Shown here: positions 30,629 to 40,846 of the stretch, piece by piece
How positions within the stretch are numbered: position 1 is the first letter of the stretch
Layout: every line of letters starts with the position of its first letter
Source: an uncultured Psychrobacter sp.
GTDB taxonomy: Bacteria > Pseudomonadota > Gammaproteobacteria > Pseudomonadales > Moraxellaceae
NCBI GenBank assembly: GCA_947489525.1
Contig: CANLDW010000006.1
Coordinates: 96,377 to 160,376, forward strand
Direction of reading: 5' to 3'
Length of the DNA: 64,000 nt
Notes under the pieces: generated by a model
Seen by the model: the letters and a program-made list of their open reading frames with translations, nothing else
What the model was told of the DNA's origin: nothing
Databases searched by the model: none
Position numbers and translations under genes: made by a program

Positions 30629-31711
30629 ATGCCGCATTCTACAGATAGTTATTCAACGCCAATGATCTCACCCACAGATTACGCTAAGTTTGACCCTGAT
30701 ACTATTCAGCAAAGACTCAATACCTCGTTGAGTCGTCCGCAGCTCAACATCGATGGCCGTATTCGTCATTTTTTGGGCGTGGAGGGGCTAAGCCGAGCCC
30801 AGCTACAAGCCATCATCGCCAAAGCTGAAACATTTTTTGATGACAACGGTCAGCTTATCAATCGTCCTGAACTTGAGGGCTATACCGTAATGAATCTGTT
30901 CTTTGAGCCTTCAACGCGTACGCGAACGACCTTTGAGGTTGCAGAAAAACGCTTGGGTGCGAACGTCCTAAACATCGATATTGAGCGCTCTAGTACCAAA
31001 AAAGGTGAAAGTCTACGCGATACGCTGTGGAACCTGGAAGCGATGACAGCGGACATTTTTGTAGTGCGACATTCAGCCTCAGGAGCGGCGCACTTTATGG
31101 CGACAGAGGTGACCCCAGACATTGCTATTATCAATGGCGGCGATGGGTGGCACGCGCATCCAACGCAAGGTATGCTTGATATGCTGACCATTCATAGAGA
31201 AGCGCCGCGCCCGTTTGAGGACTTATCAGTCGCTATCGTTGGCGATATTAAACATTCACGGGTTGCTCGCTCCGATATCAGTGCGCTACAGACGTTAGGC
31301 GTCAAAGATATCCGCGTCTGTGCACCGCGGACGCTGTTGCCAAAAGGTATTGAGCGCTTTGGGGTTACTGTGTTTGAGAATATGAATGCTTGCGTCGCCG
31401 ACTGCGATGTCATTATGGGGCTACGTATACAAAACGAGCGTATCGGCTCACCGCTTTTGGCGTCATCAAGCGAGTATTATAAGCATTACGGTATCACTCC
31501 TGAGCGCGTCGCAATGGCGAAGCCTGATGCCCTTATTATGCATCCAGGTCCTATGAACCGTGGGGTTGAGATTGCCTCAAGCGTTGCTGATGGTGCTCAG
31601 TCCGTTATTTTAAAACAAGTCAATAACGGTATTGCTATTCGTATGGCTGTGTTAGCGCTGGCGATGCAAGGTCAACGCGCGCATCAAGCGGCAAACCATA
31701 ACGCCAAATAA
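30629..31711 (+). CDS. pyrB: Aspartate carbamoyltransferase catalytic subunit
   Basis: PyrB joins carbamoyl phosphate to aspartate in pyrimidine synthesis. The 360-residue protein carries the carbamoyl-phosphate motif [12 protein letters not shown] and the aspartate-binding [11 protein letters not shown]. It has an N-terminal extension of about 40 residues, usual for enzymes that associate with an inactive dihydroorotase-like partner, which is encoded 56 bases downstream. The ribosome binding site before ATG 30629 is poor; ATG 30662 is an alternative. Confidence 0.96.
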   Translation: MPHSTDSYSTPMISPTDYAKFDPDTIQQRLNTSLSRPQLNIDGRIRHFLGVEGLSRAQLQAIIAKAETFFDDNGQLINRPELEGYTVMNLFFEPSTRTRTTFEVAEKRLGANVLNIDIERSSTKKGESLRDTLWNLEAMTADIFVVRHSASGAAHFMATEVTPDIAIINGGDGWHAHPTQGMLDMLTIHREAPRPFEDLSVAIVGDIKHSRVARSDISALQTLGVKDIRVCAPRTLLPKGIERFGVTVFENMNACVADCDVIMGLRIQNERIGSPLLASSSEYYKHYGITPERVAMAKPDALIMHPGPMNRGVEIASSVADGAQSVILKQVNNGIAIRMAVLALAMQGQRAHQAANHNAK

Positions 31712-31767
31712 GTAATACGATACGCTTAGTGTCAGTCTGTTTCTCATATTAATTCGGTAATAACTCT

Positions 31768-32973
31768 ATGTCCAAGCCTAAACCCTCTAACGAGCAGCTC
31801 ATAAATCTGCTGCCTGAATCATTCAAAAAAGCACTACCCAGTACGGCTATAGATAAGCTAAACGCTCACGATGGCGAGCATTGGCTACTGCCGCCGCTCG
31901 TTGATCTGTGCGCGCGCTTGCGGGAACCTGGACAGCAGCAACACGGTACGCTAGCATCAGAAGGTCGCGCGGCACGTGCTAATGGCTTTTTACACGTCGT
32001 CGTACCGCCTGATACGACACCTATTTTGGAGAATGGTTCACTCCTGAAAGGGTTACGTGAGCGCGCACTTGAAGATGGTGGTATTTACCTGCACATTTTA
32101 GGCGCTTTAACCGAAGGGCTAAGGGGTGAGAATCCCTCTAACATAGCGGGGCTAAAAAAAGGCGGCTGTATCGCAGTCTCTAATGCGCGGCGTCCCTTTG
32201 CTAATGATTTAGTGCTACTACGCACGCTCGAATACGCAGCCACCTTTGGTATGAAGGTATTTTTTTATCCCGATGAGCCTAGTTTGTCAGGTCAAGGCGT
32301 CGCCCACGAAGGCTATATCGCCTCCTATCATGGTTTGCAAGGTATTCCGTGGATCGCAGAGACGGTAGCGCTCTCAACCCAGCTATTGATGGTTGAGGAG
32401 ACGGGCATTGCCGCTCACTTTAGCCAGCTATCGTGCAAATCATCAATTGAGCTGATGCGCTGGGCTAAGGATAAAGGTCTGCCGGTTACTTGTGACGTGG
32501 CCATGCATCAGCTGTATCTCACCGATGATAATTTGGAAGGCTTTAACGCCCAAGCTTATGTGTTGCCTCCGCTACGTAGCAATACCGATCAGCAAGCGAT
32601 TCGTCTAGGGCTCACAGACGGTACGATCGACGCTATTTGTAGTCATCATGAGCCTTTAAATTCAACAGCAAAAAAAGCACCGTTTGCTGAGAGTACGCCT
32701 GGTATTTCAAACTTTGATACCTTTATGGCACTTGCCTGTCAACTGGTACATGATGGCGTATTGAGTACCACGCAGCTGATTGATAAGATCTGCCTGAACC
32801 CGGCACGCATCGCAGGTATCAGCGAGCAGTACGAGCAGATCGGCGGGGCGGTACTCGTCAACCCTAACCTTGAATGGCAAGTGACGACGCAAACCATGCT
32901 ATCAAATGGTAAAAACACGCCGTTTTTTAATCAGCAGATGCAAGGGCGGGTGGTGGAGACATTCTTTGTCTAA
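31768..32973 (+). CDS. pyrC': Dihydroorotase-like non-catalytic ATCase partner (PyrC')
   Basis: The 401-residue amidohydrolase-like protein follows pyrB. In active dihydroorotases the first metal motif is HxH before LREPG; here it is C48-A49-R50 (VDLCARLREPG), so zinc ligands are lost. The other metal histidines are also not in active-type context (CSHHEP). Such PyrC' proteins in Pseudomonas and relatives have a structural role in an ATCase dodecamer. A separate active pyrC is expected elsewhere in the genome. Its 3' end overlaps the next gene. Confidence 0.92.
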   Translation: MSKPKPSNEQLINLLPESFKKALPSTAIDKLNAHDGEHWLLPPLVDLCARLREPGQQQHGTLASEGRAARANGFLHVVVPPDTTPILENGSLLKGLRERALEDGGIYLHILGALTEGLRGENPSNIAGLKKGGCIAVSNARRPFANDLVLLRTLEYAATFGMKVFFYPDEPSLSGQGVAHEGYIASYHGLQGIPWIAETVALSTQLLMVEETGIAAHFSQLSCKSSIELMRWAKDKGLPVTCDVAMHQLYLTDDNLEGFNAQAYVLPPLRSNTDQQAIRLGLTDGTIDAICSHHEPLNSTAKKAPFAESTPGISNFDTFMALACQLVHDGVLSTTQLIDKICLNPARIAGISEQYEQIGGAVLVNPNLEWQVTTQTMLSNGKNTPFFNQQMQGRVVETFFV

Positions 32974-33502
32974 TAAGCCGCGAAGAGCTAAGGACGTTAA
33001 TGTATCTTTTGAGCGCAAGCTGACAGAGGATGAGTACCGTACCAGTGTCTCTAGTGAATCGATCAAAGCGGTCGCGATTTATGAAATCATAAAAGGTCTT
33101 GGCGCTTTGCTCGGTGCTGTTGCCTTATGGCTATGGCACACCGATTTAGAGCGCTGGCTTGCAAGCGCCACCACCTCTTGGCAGCATCAATTCGATGAGC
33201 TGTTAGCAACGCAAGTTGTCAGTGTCGTTGAGCTTGCCAAAAAGGCCAGCCAAAACTGGACGCTTTTCTTATTGTTGATCATTGCTTATGCCAGCTTACG
33301 TTTTATTGAAGCGTACGGTTTGTGGCAAGATAAAACGTGGGCATATTGGTTTAGCGTGATAGGTTATGGGGTGTTTATCCCAGTTGAGCTGTATTATCTT
33401 ATAGCAAAAGACTTTGACTGGTTTAAGCTAAGTATTTTTGTGCTAAATATCATCATTGTAGTTGTCGTTTATCGCAATATGAAGCAAAAGGGATTGCTGT
33501 AG
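32966..33502 (+). CDS. DUF2127 family membrane protein
   Basis: The product (about 178 residues) has four hydrophobic segments: about residues 35-53, 91-107, 115-133 and 142-160. Segments KAVAIYEIIKGLGALLGAVA and RFIEAYGLWQDKTWAYWF are typical of DUF2127, whose function is unknown. The start is taken as TTG 32966, 7 bases after GGAG (32955-32958), which overlaps the pyrC' stop by eight bases. The upstream in-frame ATG at 32906 lies deep in pyrC' and is less likely. Confidence 0.78.
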   Translation: MSNKPRRAKDVNVSFERKLTEDEYRTSVSSESIKAVAIYEIIKGLGALLGAVALWLWHTDLERWLASATTSWQHQFDELLATQVVSVVELAKKASQNWTLFLLLIIAYASLRFIEAYGLWQDKTWAYWFSVIGYGVFIPVELYYLIAKDFDWFKLSIFVLNIIIVVVVYRNMKQKGLL

Positions 33503-33541
33503 TTTTAAGCAGTCCTCAATTTTTAGGAGCGTATGCTTTAC

Positions 33542-33582
33542 AAAAACGCCTGCTAAGTAAGTCCATTAGCAGGCGTTTTTTG
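33542..33582. terminator. Bidirectional terminator between convergent genes
   Basis: AAAAACGCCTGCTAA (33542-33556) and TTAGCAGGCGTTTTT (33566-33580) form a 15-bp stem with a 9-base loop. A and T runs on either side make it work on both strands, as suits the DUF2127 gene and the antiporter gene meeting here. Confidence 0.93.
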
Positions 33583-33610
33583 TTTTAGATTTAAGAGAAG
33601 TAGTCGTCCT

Positions 33611-34876
33611 TTATGATGGCTGAGTTGGAGTGATGGTCTTGGCGATACGACCTACACTTAACCCTTGGACTAAGATGGAGAACACGACGACCGCGTAAGT
33701 GAGAGCCAGTAGGATATCGCGTTCAGGTCCTACGGGTAGCTGCAGAACTAACGCCACTGAGATACCGCCGCGTAGACCACCCCACGTCAACACTTTCCAC
33801 GCCCCTGTCGGTAGATTAAGCTGGCGACTTAGGGTTTTGGTCGTCATACCTACAACGATAAAGCGGGCGAGTAGCGCAATGACGATAGTCAAAGCGCCTA
33901 CAACAAACAAGTTGCCAGAGTAGGCAATCATTACTACCTCAAGCCCAATTAACACAAATAAGATAGCGTTTAAGATCTCATCGATCAATTCCCAAAACAG
34001 ATCGATGTAGTGACGAGTCTTATCACTCATCGCCAGCGCGCGTCCGCGATTACCTACCATCAGACCCATCATAACCATAGCCAGTGGTCCTGATAGATGC
34101 CAGTGGCTGGCAAGCGCGTAGCCGCCGATAACGCCCGCTAGGGTGAGTAATACTTCCTCTTGATAGCTATCGATGCTTTTGATCATGTAGTACAAGATAG
34201 CGCCAAGTACGAGACCAAATACAATACCGCCACCGGCTTCAACTGCCAAGGTATGCGCCACGTAATTGGCAGTCGGAATATCACCACTGGATAGGATACC
34301 GAGCAGCAGCACAAAGATGACAACACCGATACCATCGTTAAACAGCGACTCACCAGCAATGACCGTCTCTAAGCTCTTAGGCGCGCCTGCCGATGCCAAT
34401 ATACCCATAACGGCAATAGGATCGGTGGGTGAGATAAGCGCGCCAAACAGCAAGCACCAAATAAAGGGCAGAGCAAAACCAAATAGCGGTAGTAAAAAAT
34501 ATAATATTGTCGCAATAAGTACCGCAGAGACGAGCGTACCGATACAAGCGAGTACACCAATAGGCAGTTTATAGCGCTTAAGATCACCGATATTAATATG
34601 TAGAGCCGCAGCAAATAGTAGCATTGAGAGCATGCCATCGAGCAGTACTTCGGTAAAATCTAACTGCTCAAGCAGACTGACTTCATAATCGATTAATTGA
34701 TCAAAGCCCAAAAACCCCAAAAAAATAGCAACCATAGAGAGCAGGATAGAGATGACCATGACGCCAATAGTCGTCGGCAGACCGATAAAGCGATGGTTTA
34801 CGTAAGCTAGTAGCGCGGTGATGGATAAAAATATTGCGCTGATTTCGAGTATGGAGAGTCCCGTTGCAGATGCCAT
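33611..34876 (-). CDS. CPA1-family Na+(K+)/H+ antiporter
   Basis: This 421-residue inner-membrane protein has about 12 hydrophobic segments and the CPA1 signatures LISPTDPIAVMGIL and IAGESLFNDGIGVVIF, whose Asp residues carry cations. It should exchange Na+ or K+ for protons in pH and salt homeostasis. The cytoplasmic C-terminal tail is very short, unlike NhaP proteins with TrkA_C domains. It is transcribed leftward alone. Confidence 0.9.
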   Translation of the reverse strand: MASATGLSILEISAIFLSITALLAYVNHRFIGLPTTIGVMVISILLSMVAIFLGFLGFDQLIDYEVSLLEQLDFTEVLLDGMLSMLLFAAALHINIGDLKRYKLPIGVLACIGTLVSAVLIATILYFLLPLFGFALPFIWCLLFGALISPTDPIAVMGILASAGAPKSLETVIAGESLFNDGIGVVIFVLLLGILSSGDIPTANYVAHTLAVEAGGGIVFGLVLGAILYYMIKSIDSYQEEVLLTLAGVIGGYALASHWHLSGPLAMVMMGLMVGNRGRALAMSDKTRHYIDLFWELIDEILNAILFVLIGLEVVMIAYSGNLFVVGALTIVIALLARFIVVGMTTKTLSRQLNLPTGAWKVLTWGGLRGGISVALVLQLPVGPERDILLALTYAVVVFSILVQGLSVGRIAKTITPTQPS

Positions 34877-35080
34877 AAAAAAGTCTCTAGTGAGTTCAAA
34901 ATGCGCTTAGTTTACCTGATATCACTAGGTTAATGTTTGGCAATATGCAACTTGTGTGAAAGGAGTCTATGACATGACTACGGCATCATCAAGATATTTG
35001 TCATTGATACTTAAGTCTTTGCAAGTAAGACGTTTGTTGTTAGCGCTAGTCTTTTGGGGGTAGGCTTACTTTTTCAATCG

Positions 35081-36709
35081 TTAGCTTGACTGCGTTTGTA
35101 GCGCCTCACTGATATGCACAGCAAAGCCGCTCATGTATCTAAAGTGCTGATGCACGCTTTCCTCACTTTGGATAAACTGCGTTGCCTGTTTGCACATAGC
35201 AACAAGGTCATCTACAAGCTCGCTATAGTTCAAGTTCTCTTCACCTGCGCGTTCGATAAGTGTGATTTCGTGCAATAGCGTTTGTTGCTGCGCACTATTG
35301 ACACAAGAGTAGCTCAGATCTGTCATTGCTTGACACAGGGCCTTTAATACCATCAGATCGCTAATGGCGTAGCGACGTATCTCGCCTAAAGAAACATCAA
35401 TAAAGTCAGAGATTGTAGGTATTTGAGTTACCACTGCTAATATCGCCACTCTCGGCTGGTTAAGGGTGATATCTATAGCATCACTGCTGTGTTCAGGAGT
35501 ATAGAAGTGATACGGGCTCGGCGGCTGGCGACGCATCATCTCACCTAGACTTATAGTCAGCGACTGCACGCAGTTGACAGCGGTTTTTGGATCATTGATA
35601 CCAGGCGATAGCGCTCGTACAGCAATCTCTGTCATCTGGCCTAGACTATAAGCGATGTCACTTGAGTGCACTAGACGGGGCTCAAGACGAATGCAAGAAG
35701 CAAAGCGCTGCCAAAACTGTCCATCAGGCGTACGCGGCATGGCAATCAAATGCGGCGTTGTCGTTTTTTGGTGATCAAAAGGATGGTCATCTGGGCGCTG
35801 ATAAAAGTAGCCCATAATATTTTTGTCTGTGACAAAGTTGCCAAGGTTGGTATGCAGTTGTATCACACCGCCATAGTCTTGACTTAATGTAATGAGCGAC
35901 TCTAAATAGATTTGCTGTAAGTATCCAGAAACAGGCGCATATATAGGCGTCGCTTGCCACTGCTTGTAGGTATCAATTGAAGCATGCTCAACATCGCGCT
36001 GATGCTGCACATCGCACGAGTCACTGTACCAATAATAGATATTTTCAAGCGCATCGTTGCAAGCGTCTTGGATGACCCTTGAGGCTTGGATGGCATGTAC
36101 CATATGTTGCACAAAATACACTAGTAGCAGGGCGCAGACAATCGCCATGGCTATCGCAAAAGTGACTGATAGCTGCGGTACGCCATAGCTGACATCGAAT
36201 TTATGAATCGATTTTAGTACCAATAAGCTATAACTAAATGTGCCAATAAAAGCCCCAAGTACAAACTGATTGGGCGTATCGGTCAAAAAGTTACGCAGCA
36301 GTCTGGGGCCAAACTGCGACGATGCCATAGACAAAACAGCAATAGTAATAGAAAACGTCGTACCAGCAACGCCGAGCACAGCACCTGCAATCGCAGTCAT
36401 AATTGCACGTGCTGCATCATCATCACCAGTAAAAATAAATGCAAAGTCTTTGATCTCTTCGCGACTAAAGTGCTCGTCAATAGTGACGAAAACTGGCGCC
36501 AAAAAGATACCTAAAAGCACACAAACCGTTGGGATAAACCAATAAGAGCTAATAAGGTGCTCCCATAAACTTTTTAGACGATCTGGTATGTCCGTAACTT
36601 TTCTTAATGACAAAAATGTCTTGAGCTGCTCTATAGTGTTAGAGATGTTACGAGTCGCGCGCTTCACAACAACTTCTTTAGCATTTTTATTCACTGGAGG
36701 GTATTCCAA
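35081..36709 (-). CDS. DUF2254 family membrane protein
   Basis: The 542-residue product has four N-terminal membrane segments (about residues 55-75, 105-130, 148-168, 180-203) and a large soluble C-terminal part. The segment FSITIAVLSMASSQFGPRLL is typical of DUF2254, a family of unknown function found in many proteobacteria. It lies 30 bases downstream of the YihY-like gene on the same strand, so the two are likely one transcript. Confidence 0.85.
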   Translation of the reverse strand: MEYPPVNKNAKEVVVKRATRNISNTIEQLKTFLSLRKVTDIPDRLKSLWEHLISSYWFIPTVCVLLGIFLAPVFVTIDEHFSREEIKDFAFIFTGDDDAARAIMTAIAGAVLGVAGTTFSITIAVLSMASSQFGPRLLRNFLTDTPNQFVLGAFIGTFSYSLLVLKSIHKFDVSYGVPQLSVTFAIAMAIVCALLLVYFVQHMVHAIQASRVIQDACNDALENIYYWYSDSCDVQHQRDVEHASIDTYKQWQATPIYAPVSGYLQQIYLESLITLSQDYGGVIQLHTNLGNFVTDKNIMGYFYQRPDDHPFDHQKTTTPHLIAMPRTPDGQFWQRFASCIRLEPRLVHSSDIAYSLGQMTEIAVRALSPGINDPKTAVNCVQSLTISLGEMMRRQPPSPYHFYTPEHSSDAIDITLNQPRVAILAVVTQIPTISDFIDVSLGEIRRYAISDLMVLKALCQAMTDLSYSCVNSAQQQTLLHEITLIERAGEENLNYSELVDDLVAMCKQATQFIQSEESVHQHFRYMSGFAVHISEALQTQSS

Positions 36710-36739
36710 AGCAGGTATAAAAGGTCTGCAAGACAGCCG

Positions 36740-38326
36740 CTATTCTTTAGTGCTTGTTCTAGCAGATGAGTTTATTGTTGGATCATCGTCTTCGGTAATC
36801 ACATCGCCTTTTTTGAAGCGATCGTTTTTGTAGCAATCAGGGCTATCACTAGGGTGAGTAGGATTGGTATTAAAGGGGTTTATGTCATCATTTGGAATAA
36901 CAGCCTTACGGTTATAGCCATCGCGGGCAACATCTGTATCCTCATCAAAGGTAGTCGGCTCAAAATTTACGGTAGCAGCGTTGCTGTCACTATGAGCGGT
37001 CTGCGAGTTGCTAGAATTTTTATAGCGCTTAGATTGTTCGGCGTTTGTCTCATCCCTCATCGTTTCTTTACGAGGTTCGGTGTTTGCAAATATCACATCC
37101 AAAGGCAGATCCAGCTCTTCTTTGGCACAAGCTTCTGTGTTTTCAAAGCGACTAACAAGCAGCGCTAGCCATGGTTTTTGTTCATGACCGCACAGATCGT
37201 TAAGCTCATCTTTTATGGGGAGCGGATAGGGTAAGGTGCGATAAAAGTCCCATAGGGTCATTTTACTCAGATCTCTTTTAAGGACGAACTCATCATTTTC
37301 GGTAATCGTAATCAGATTGCTATCTTGTAAGTAGCTGATATAGGTATACCATTTTGGCAGCTCTTTTCTTCCCAGTACGCTACGCAGCGCTTGTTCGCTG
37401 ACAGCACTACCCTCAAGATGGCTGCTATACACTAGATTTAGCATATCGAGTAAGCTGAGCAAAGGGTGACGCGGATAGACCTCTTCGGTCTCAAAGATTG
37501 TCAAGGTATAGCTGATCTCAACGCCTAATAAAATCAGATTCCAAGATAAAAATATCCATAACAAAAAGATAGGCAGCGCTGCGAACGCTCCATATATCGC
37601 CTCATAACTGGTAAAGTTGCTCATCACCGTACCAAAGATGTGTTTTAGTAATTCAAAAACAATAGCAACAATGACGCCTGCAATTGCAGCATTCTTAAAG
37701 GGTACGCGCGCTTTAGGAATAAACCAATACATGCCCATAAAGCCAGCGACAGTAATACCTATAGAGACGACTTGTACCCAAAACGACCAGTCAATACCAT
37801 AGCCAGCTATCTGACGATTTAGGAAGCTTAGGCTTTGTACCGTACTTGAAGCCAAAAACGCTGTACCGAGTACCAGCGGTCCCAAAGTCACAATAGTCCA
37901 GTAGCGCAGCATACTTTTGATACCGCCTGAGCGATTGCCTACGCGCCAGATCTGATTAAATGCGCGCTCAATAGTAGTTAGCGTCATAATCGTGGTGATA
38001 AACAAAAACATCGCGCCAACGATGGTTAAGTTGGATGACTTTTCAGCAAAATTATTGATGTATTGGCTGACTTGTAAGCTCGACTGTGGTAGCAAATTAC
38101 TATAAATCACTTCATAGATCTGCGCTCTGACAGAAGCGAGCGCAGGAACAGAAGATAAGATCATCAACAGGACGGTCAACATAGGAACAATTGACAGCAA
38201 GGTCGTGTACGTCAGTGAGGCTGCTTTTTGCTGGCAGTTGTCTTCAAAGAAGTGCCGGATCAAAAATTTTGAAAATTGAAACCAACGCTGCTGCAAAAAG
38301 GGTAGCTTTTTTGATAGGTTTTCCAT
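36740..38326 (-). CDS. YihY/BrkB (UPF0761) family membrane protein with long C-terminal tail
   Basis: The first 300 residues have six membrane segments and the YihY signatures AASLTYTTLLSIVPMLTV and ERAFNQIWRV. The family is uncharacterised; it was once misnamed ribonuclease BN. At about 528 residues the protein is much longer than E. coli YihY (290): a winged-helix-like region follows (about 300-400) and then a disordered, charged, Asn/Ser-rich tail of about 110 residues. ATG 38326 (MENLSKKLPF) is preferred over the TTG at 38404; ATG 38335 is also possible. Confidence 0.85.
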   Translation of the reverse strand: MENLSKKLPFLQQRWFQFSKFLIRHFFEDNCQQKAASLTYTTLLSIVPMLTVLLMILSSVPALASVRAQIYEVIYSNLLPQSSLQVSQYINNFAEKSSNLTIVGAMFLFITTIMTLTTIERAFNQIWRVGNRSGGIKSMLRYWTIVTLGPLVLGTAFLASSTVQSLSFLNRQIAGYGIDWSFWVQVVSIGITVAGFMGMYWFIPKARVPFKNAAIAGVIVAIVFELLKHIFGTVMSNFTSYEAIYGAFAALPIFLLWIFLSWNLILLGVEISYTLTIFETEEVYPRHPLLSLLDMLNLVYSSHLEGSAVSEQALRSVLGRKELPKWYTYISYLQDSNLITITENDEFVLKRDLSKMTLWDFYRTLPYPLPIKDELNDLCGHEQKPWLALLVSRFENTEACAKEELDLPLDVIFANTEPRKETMRDETNAEQSKRYKNSSNSQTAHSDSNAATVNFEPTTFDEDTDVARDGYNRKAVIPNDDINPFNTNPTHPSDSPDCYKNDRFKKGDVITEDDDPTINSSARTSTKE

Positions 38327-38575
38327 ATTGACCATATAAAGGCATAAAGATGTCTGTATTGTAACAAATATGTGCCATCTGCACCTGCCAATTAATTGTG
38401 ACAAAATACTCAGAATAAAGGCGAACGGTACGCTATATACCCAAATCCAGCGTTTGCATGTCAGCTTGTGAGTCGGGCATAATGAAGACTAAAGCCCTGT
38501 AAAAGCACTGTACTTGTAACCTTGTACCTGCAACTGGATACGTACTATTCTTAAAACTAAAAGGATGCCTTACTC

Positions 38576-39196
38576 ATGAGTCAAACCACGCCCTATGTGT
38601 TGATACTCTACTATTCAAGCCACGGTACGACTAAGGCATTGGCCTACGCAGTTGCTCAAGGCGTCGAAGACGCAGGCATGACGGCGCGTATCCGTACTGT
38701 ACCTGCGGTTGCCGCTGAGACAACCGTTACCAAGCCTGCTATTCCCGATGAAGGTGATCTCTACTGCACTATGGATGATCTCAAGGACTGTACAGGTCTT
38801 GCTATCGGTAGTCCCACTCATTTTGGCAATATGGCTGCGCCTTTGAAGTATTTTTGGGATAATACAGTGACTATTTGGCTGGCAGGCAACCTACAAAATA
38901 AGCCTGCCTCTGTCTTTACTGCTACAGGGTCCATGCATGGCGGGCAAGAAACAACGCTTTTGACTATGATGTTACCACTGATGCATCACGGTATGATGAT
39001 TGTCGGTCTACCGTACGCCGAGCCTGCCCTCGGACGTACCAGTCGCGGCGGTACGCCTTATGGCGCAAGTCATGTCAGCGGCACAGCCCACGACCAGCCC
39101 GTGTCTGACGATGAGCGCGAGCTGGCAGTAGCGCAAGGTCGCCGTCTGGCGATTAGTGCAAAGGCACTGGCTCAAGCTCATTGGGGCGGTAATTAA
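38576..39196 (+). CDS. wrbA: NAD(P)H:quinone oxidoreductase, WrbA-like flavoprotein
   Basis: The 206-residue flavodoxin-fold protein has the FMN phosphate loop YYSSHGTTKALA (about residues 11-22) and the conserved GSPTHFGNMAAPLKYFWD and FTATGSMHGGQE. Such enzymes reduce quinones by two electrons, limiting oxidative stress. AAGGATG lies 9 bases upstream of ATG. It is followed by a DUF2069 gene 50 bases on, a common pairing in Pseudomonadales. Confidence 0.93.
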   Translation: MSQTTPYVLILYYSSHGTTKALAYAVAQGVEDAGMTARIRTVPAVAAETTVTKPAIPDEGDLYCTMDDLKDCTGLAIGSPTHFGNMAAPLKYFWDNTVTIWLAGNLQNKPASVFTATGSMHGGQETTLLTMMLPLMHHGMMIVGLPYAEPALGRTSRGGTPYGASHVSGTAHDQPVSDDERELAVAQGRRLAISAKALAQAHWGGN

Positions 39197-39246
39197 ACTG
39201 AGCGACTTCATTCATAGCGCAATCAATTAGGGAATACTCATCCTCA

Positions 39247-39750
39247 ATGCCAAACCATGCTGACCATCCGACTGGCAATTCTCCTGACCACACTCCTGCG
39301 ATGCCAAACCCTAAGCCTGCGACGTCTGCAAAAGCAGATAAACCCATTGCTCCTATGCACAAGCGTTTACTGATCACGTGGTTTGTTTGGCTGATATATC
39401 GCTTACTTGGGTTGCCTATTCTCATTAGTTTTCTTAATCCAACTCGCCCAGATATCGTAGGCGGTATCGTCTGGTATGGTCTGTGGCTCATTCCCGCCTT
39501 TATTTTAACGCCAGTTATCATGCGCGGACGCTCGCCCTATCTTCTGCTTATCGGTAGCATGTTGACGCTCGTCTATTTAGGAGCAAGTGGCGTGGTTTTA
39601 TTCACGCGCTTTTACGGTAGTAGCGTCAGCGAGATCCTCGTTTATGGGTTTGATTTTGTTTTGCTATTAATGATAAATATCTGGCTTTTTTTGCTGCTCA
39701 AACGTTTACCGTCAATGAACAACGTCGTCAAGCAGCCCCGTTCTCGTTAG
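39247..39750 (+). CDS. DUF2069 membrane protein
   Basis: The 167-residue protein has a Pro-rich, charged N-terminal tail of about 40 residues and then four hydrophobic segments (about 43-60, 70-90, 97-118, 127-150). The segment VGGIVWYGLWLIPAF and position after wrbA suit DUF2069, a family of unknown function. No ribosome binding site is strong before ATG 39247. Confidence 0.8.
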   Translation: MPNHADHPTGNSPDHTPAMPNPKPATSAKADKPIAPMHKRLLITWFVWLIYRLLGLPILISFLNPTRPDIVGGIVWYGLWLIPAFILTPVIMRGRSPYLLLIGSMLTLVYLGASGVVLFTRFYGSSVSEILVYGFDFVLLLMINIWLFLLLKRLPSMNNVVKQPRSR

Positions 39751-39785
39751 ATAAATCGCATTTGTTTTACTTTGGTTTAAACGCG

Positions 39786-39823
39786 AAAAAGGCGGGACTC
39801 TATACTCTAGAGCGCCGCCTTTA
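39786..39823. terminator. Terminator between convergent DUF2069 and DUF3108 genes
   Basis: AAAGGCGG and CCGCCTTT form the outer stem and CTCTA/TAGAG an inner one. The five A residues at 39786-39790 make it strongest for the leftward gene, while a shorter T run on the right may serve the rightward gene. Confidence 0.8.
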
Positions 39824-39858
39824 TACGATATAAGCCAGCTATCTTACGTACGACTGAC

Positions 39859-40608
39859 TTAGTTGACGTTAGTGAGTTCTAGGTCCATTTTCTTACCATC
39901 GTTGATTTGACTGACTTTGACCGGTAAATAGTCTAAGCTTGGCGCTAGCCAAAAGCTGGTCGAGCGGCTGTTACCATCGTGGATGCGATCAACACGGACG
40001 GTGTCAAACGTGCCTGCGGGTACGGTTACCTTCGTATTACCTGACTTTTTAAAGGGTGTTTTTTCAATCTTATCCTTTTTTGCCATGTAGTAATTACCAT
40101 TAAACCTGCCGTTCAATAAATCTTGGCGAATTTGCACCTCAAGGCTCAAGTCGTCAAAGGCTTGCTGCGACATGTTCATCGTCGTCGTTTTACCTTTATA
40201 ATTACTGGTTACCTTATTAGCGCTAGGATTAAAGTTAAGTTTGTGCGTGCGCCCAATACCTAATAACTTATAAGTAGTGCTGGCTTTGGTTGGGGTAACG
40301 TTATCACTTGCAATGGTAAAGGTACTGTCTTGAGCCGCGCTCGCCACTCCTGCGACGCGCGCTTTGACATTGTAGTTCCACGTATTACCTGATTTTCTTA
40401 GCGTACGCGTTGCCGTACCTTTATATTTATCTTCTACCGTAAAACTGTAATTAGCCGTTGAGGGTTGTATGGTTTTGGCGTTGGCAAGCGTAGGCGCGCT
40501 CATACTTATAGCTCCGATGGTAGCAATACTAATGCCAGTTGTTATAGCAGTTAGTAATTTAGATTTAGTTGTCATTGTAGGTTTAGTTGTCACTAATAGC
40601 ATAGTCAT
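39859..40608 (-). CDS. DUF3108 periplasmic protein
   Basis: The 249-residue protein has an N-terminal signal peptide (hydrophobic stretch about residues 18-40, ending near TLANA) and a beta-rich DUF3108 domain (FTVEDKYKGTATRTLRKSG; VPAGTFDTVRVDR; TSFWLAPSLDYLPVKV). The family is periplasmic and of unknown function. AAGGAATAATT is just before ATG 40608; ATG 40575 gives a more compact signal peptide but lacks this site. Confidence 0.85.
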   Translation of the reverse strand: MTMLLVTTKPTMTTKSKLLTAITTGISIATIGAISMSAPTLANAKTIQPSTANYSFTVEDKYKGTATRTLRKSGNTWNYNVKARVAGVASAAQDSTFTIASDNVTPTKASTTYKLLGIGRTHKLNFNPSANKVTSNYKGKTTTMNMSQQAFDDLSLEVQIRQDLLNGRFNGNYYMAKKDKIEKTPFKKSGNTKVTVPAGTFDTVRVDRIHDGNSRSTSFWLAPSLDYLPVKVSQINDGKKMDLELTNVN

Positions 40609-40846
40609 AATTATTCCTTAATAAATATATAACACAGGATCTGCTTATGGTGCAGATTTACTGGTTACTTATGTCTGTATTTCAGACTCAACAGCTATAA
40701 TGGTCATATCTTGTTACATTTTCAAGAGCAAGTGCTGCTACGGATGTGGCGCTACTGTAGCCAATGTTACGCCAACGACGCTTTAATCGGTATTTGTAAT
40801 ATAACGTGTCCATGAGTGAGTAGAAGTGAGTATCGGTGTTAATTTA

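Noticed and set aside
32906..32965. Upstream ATG start for the DUF2127 gene
   Set aside because: The added residues lie deep in pyrC' and a well-spaced ribosome binding site precedes TTG 32966 instead.
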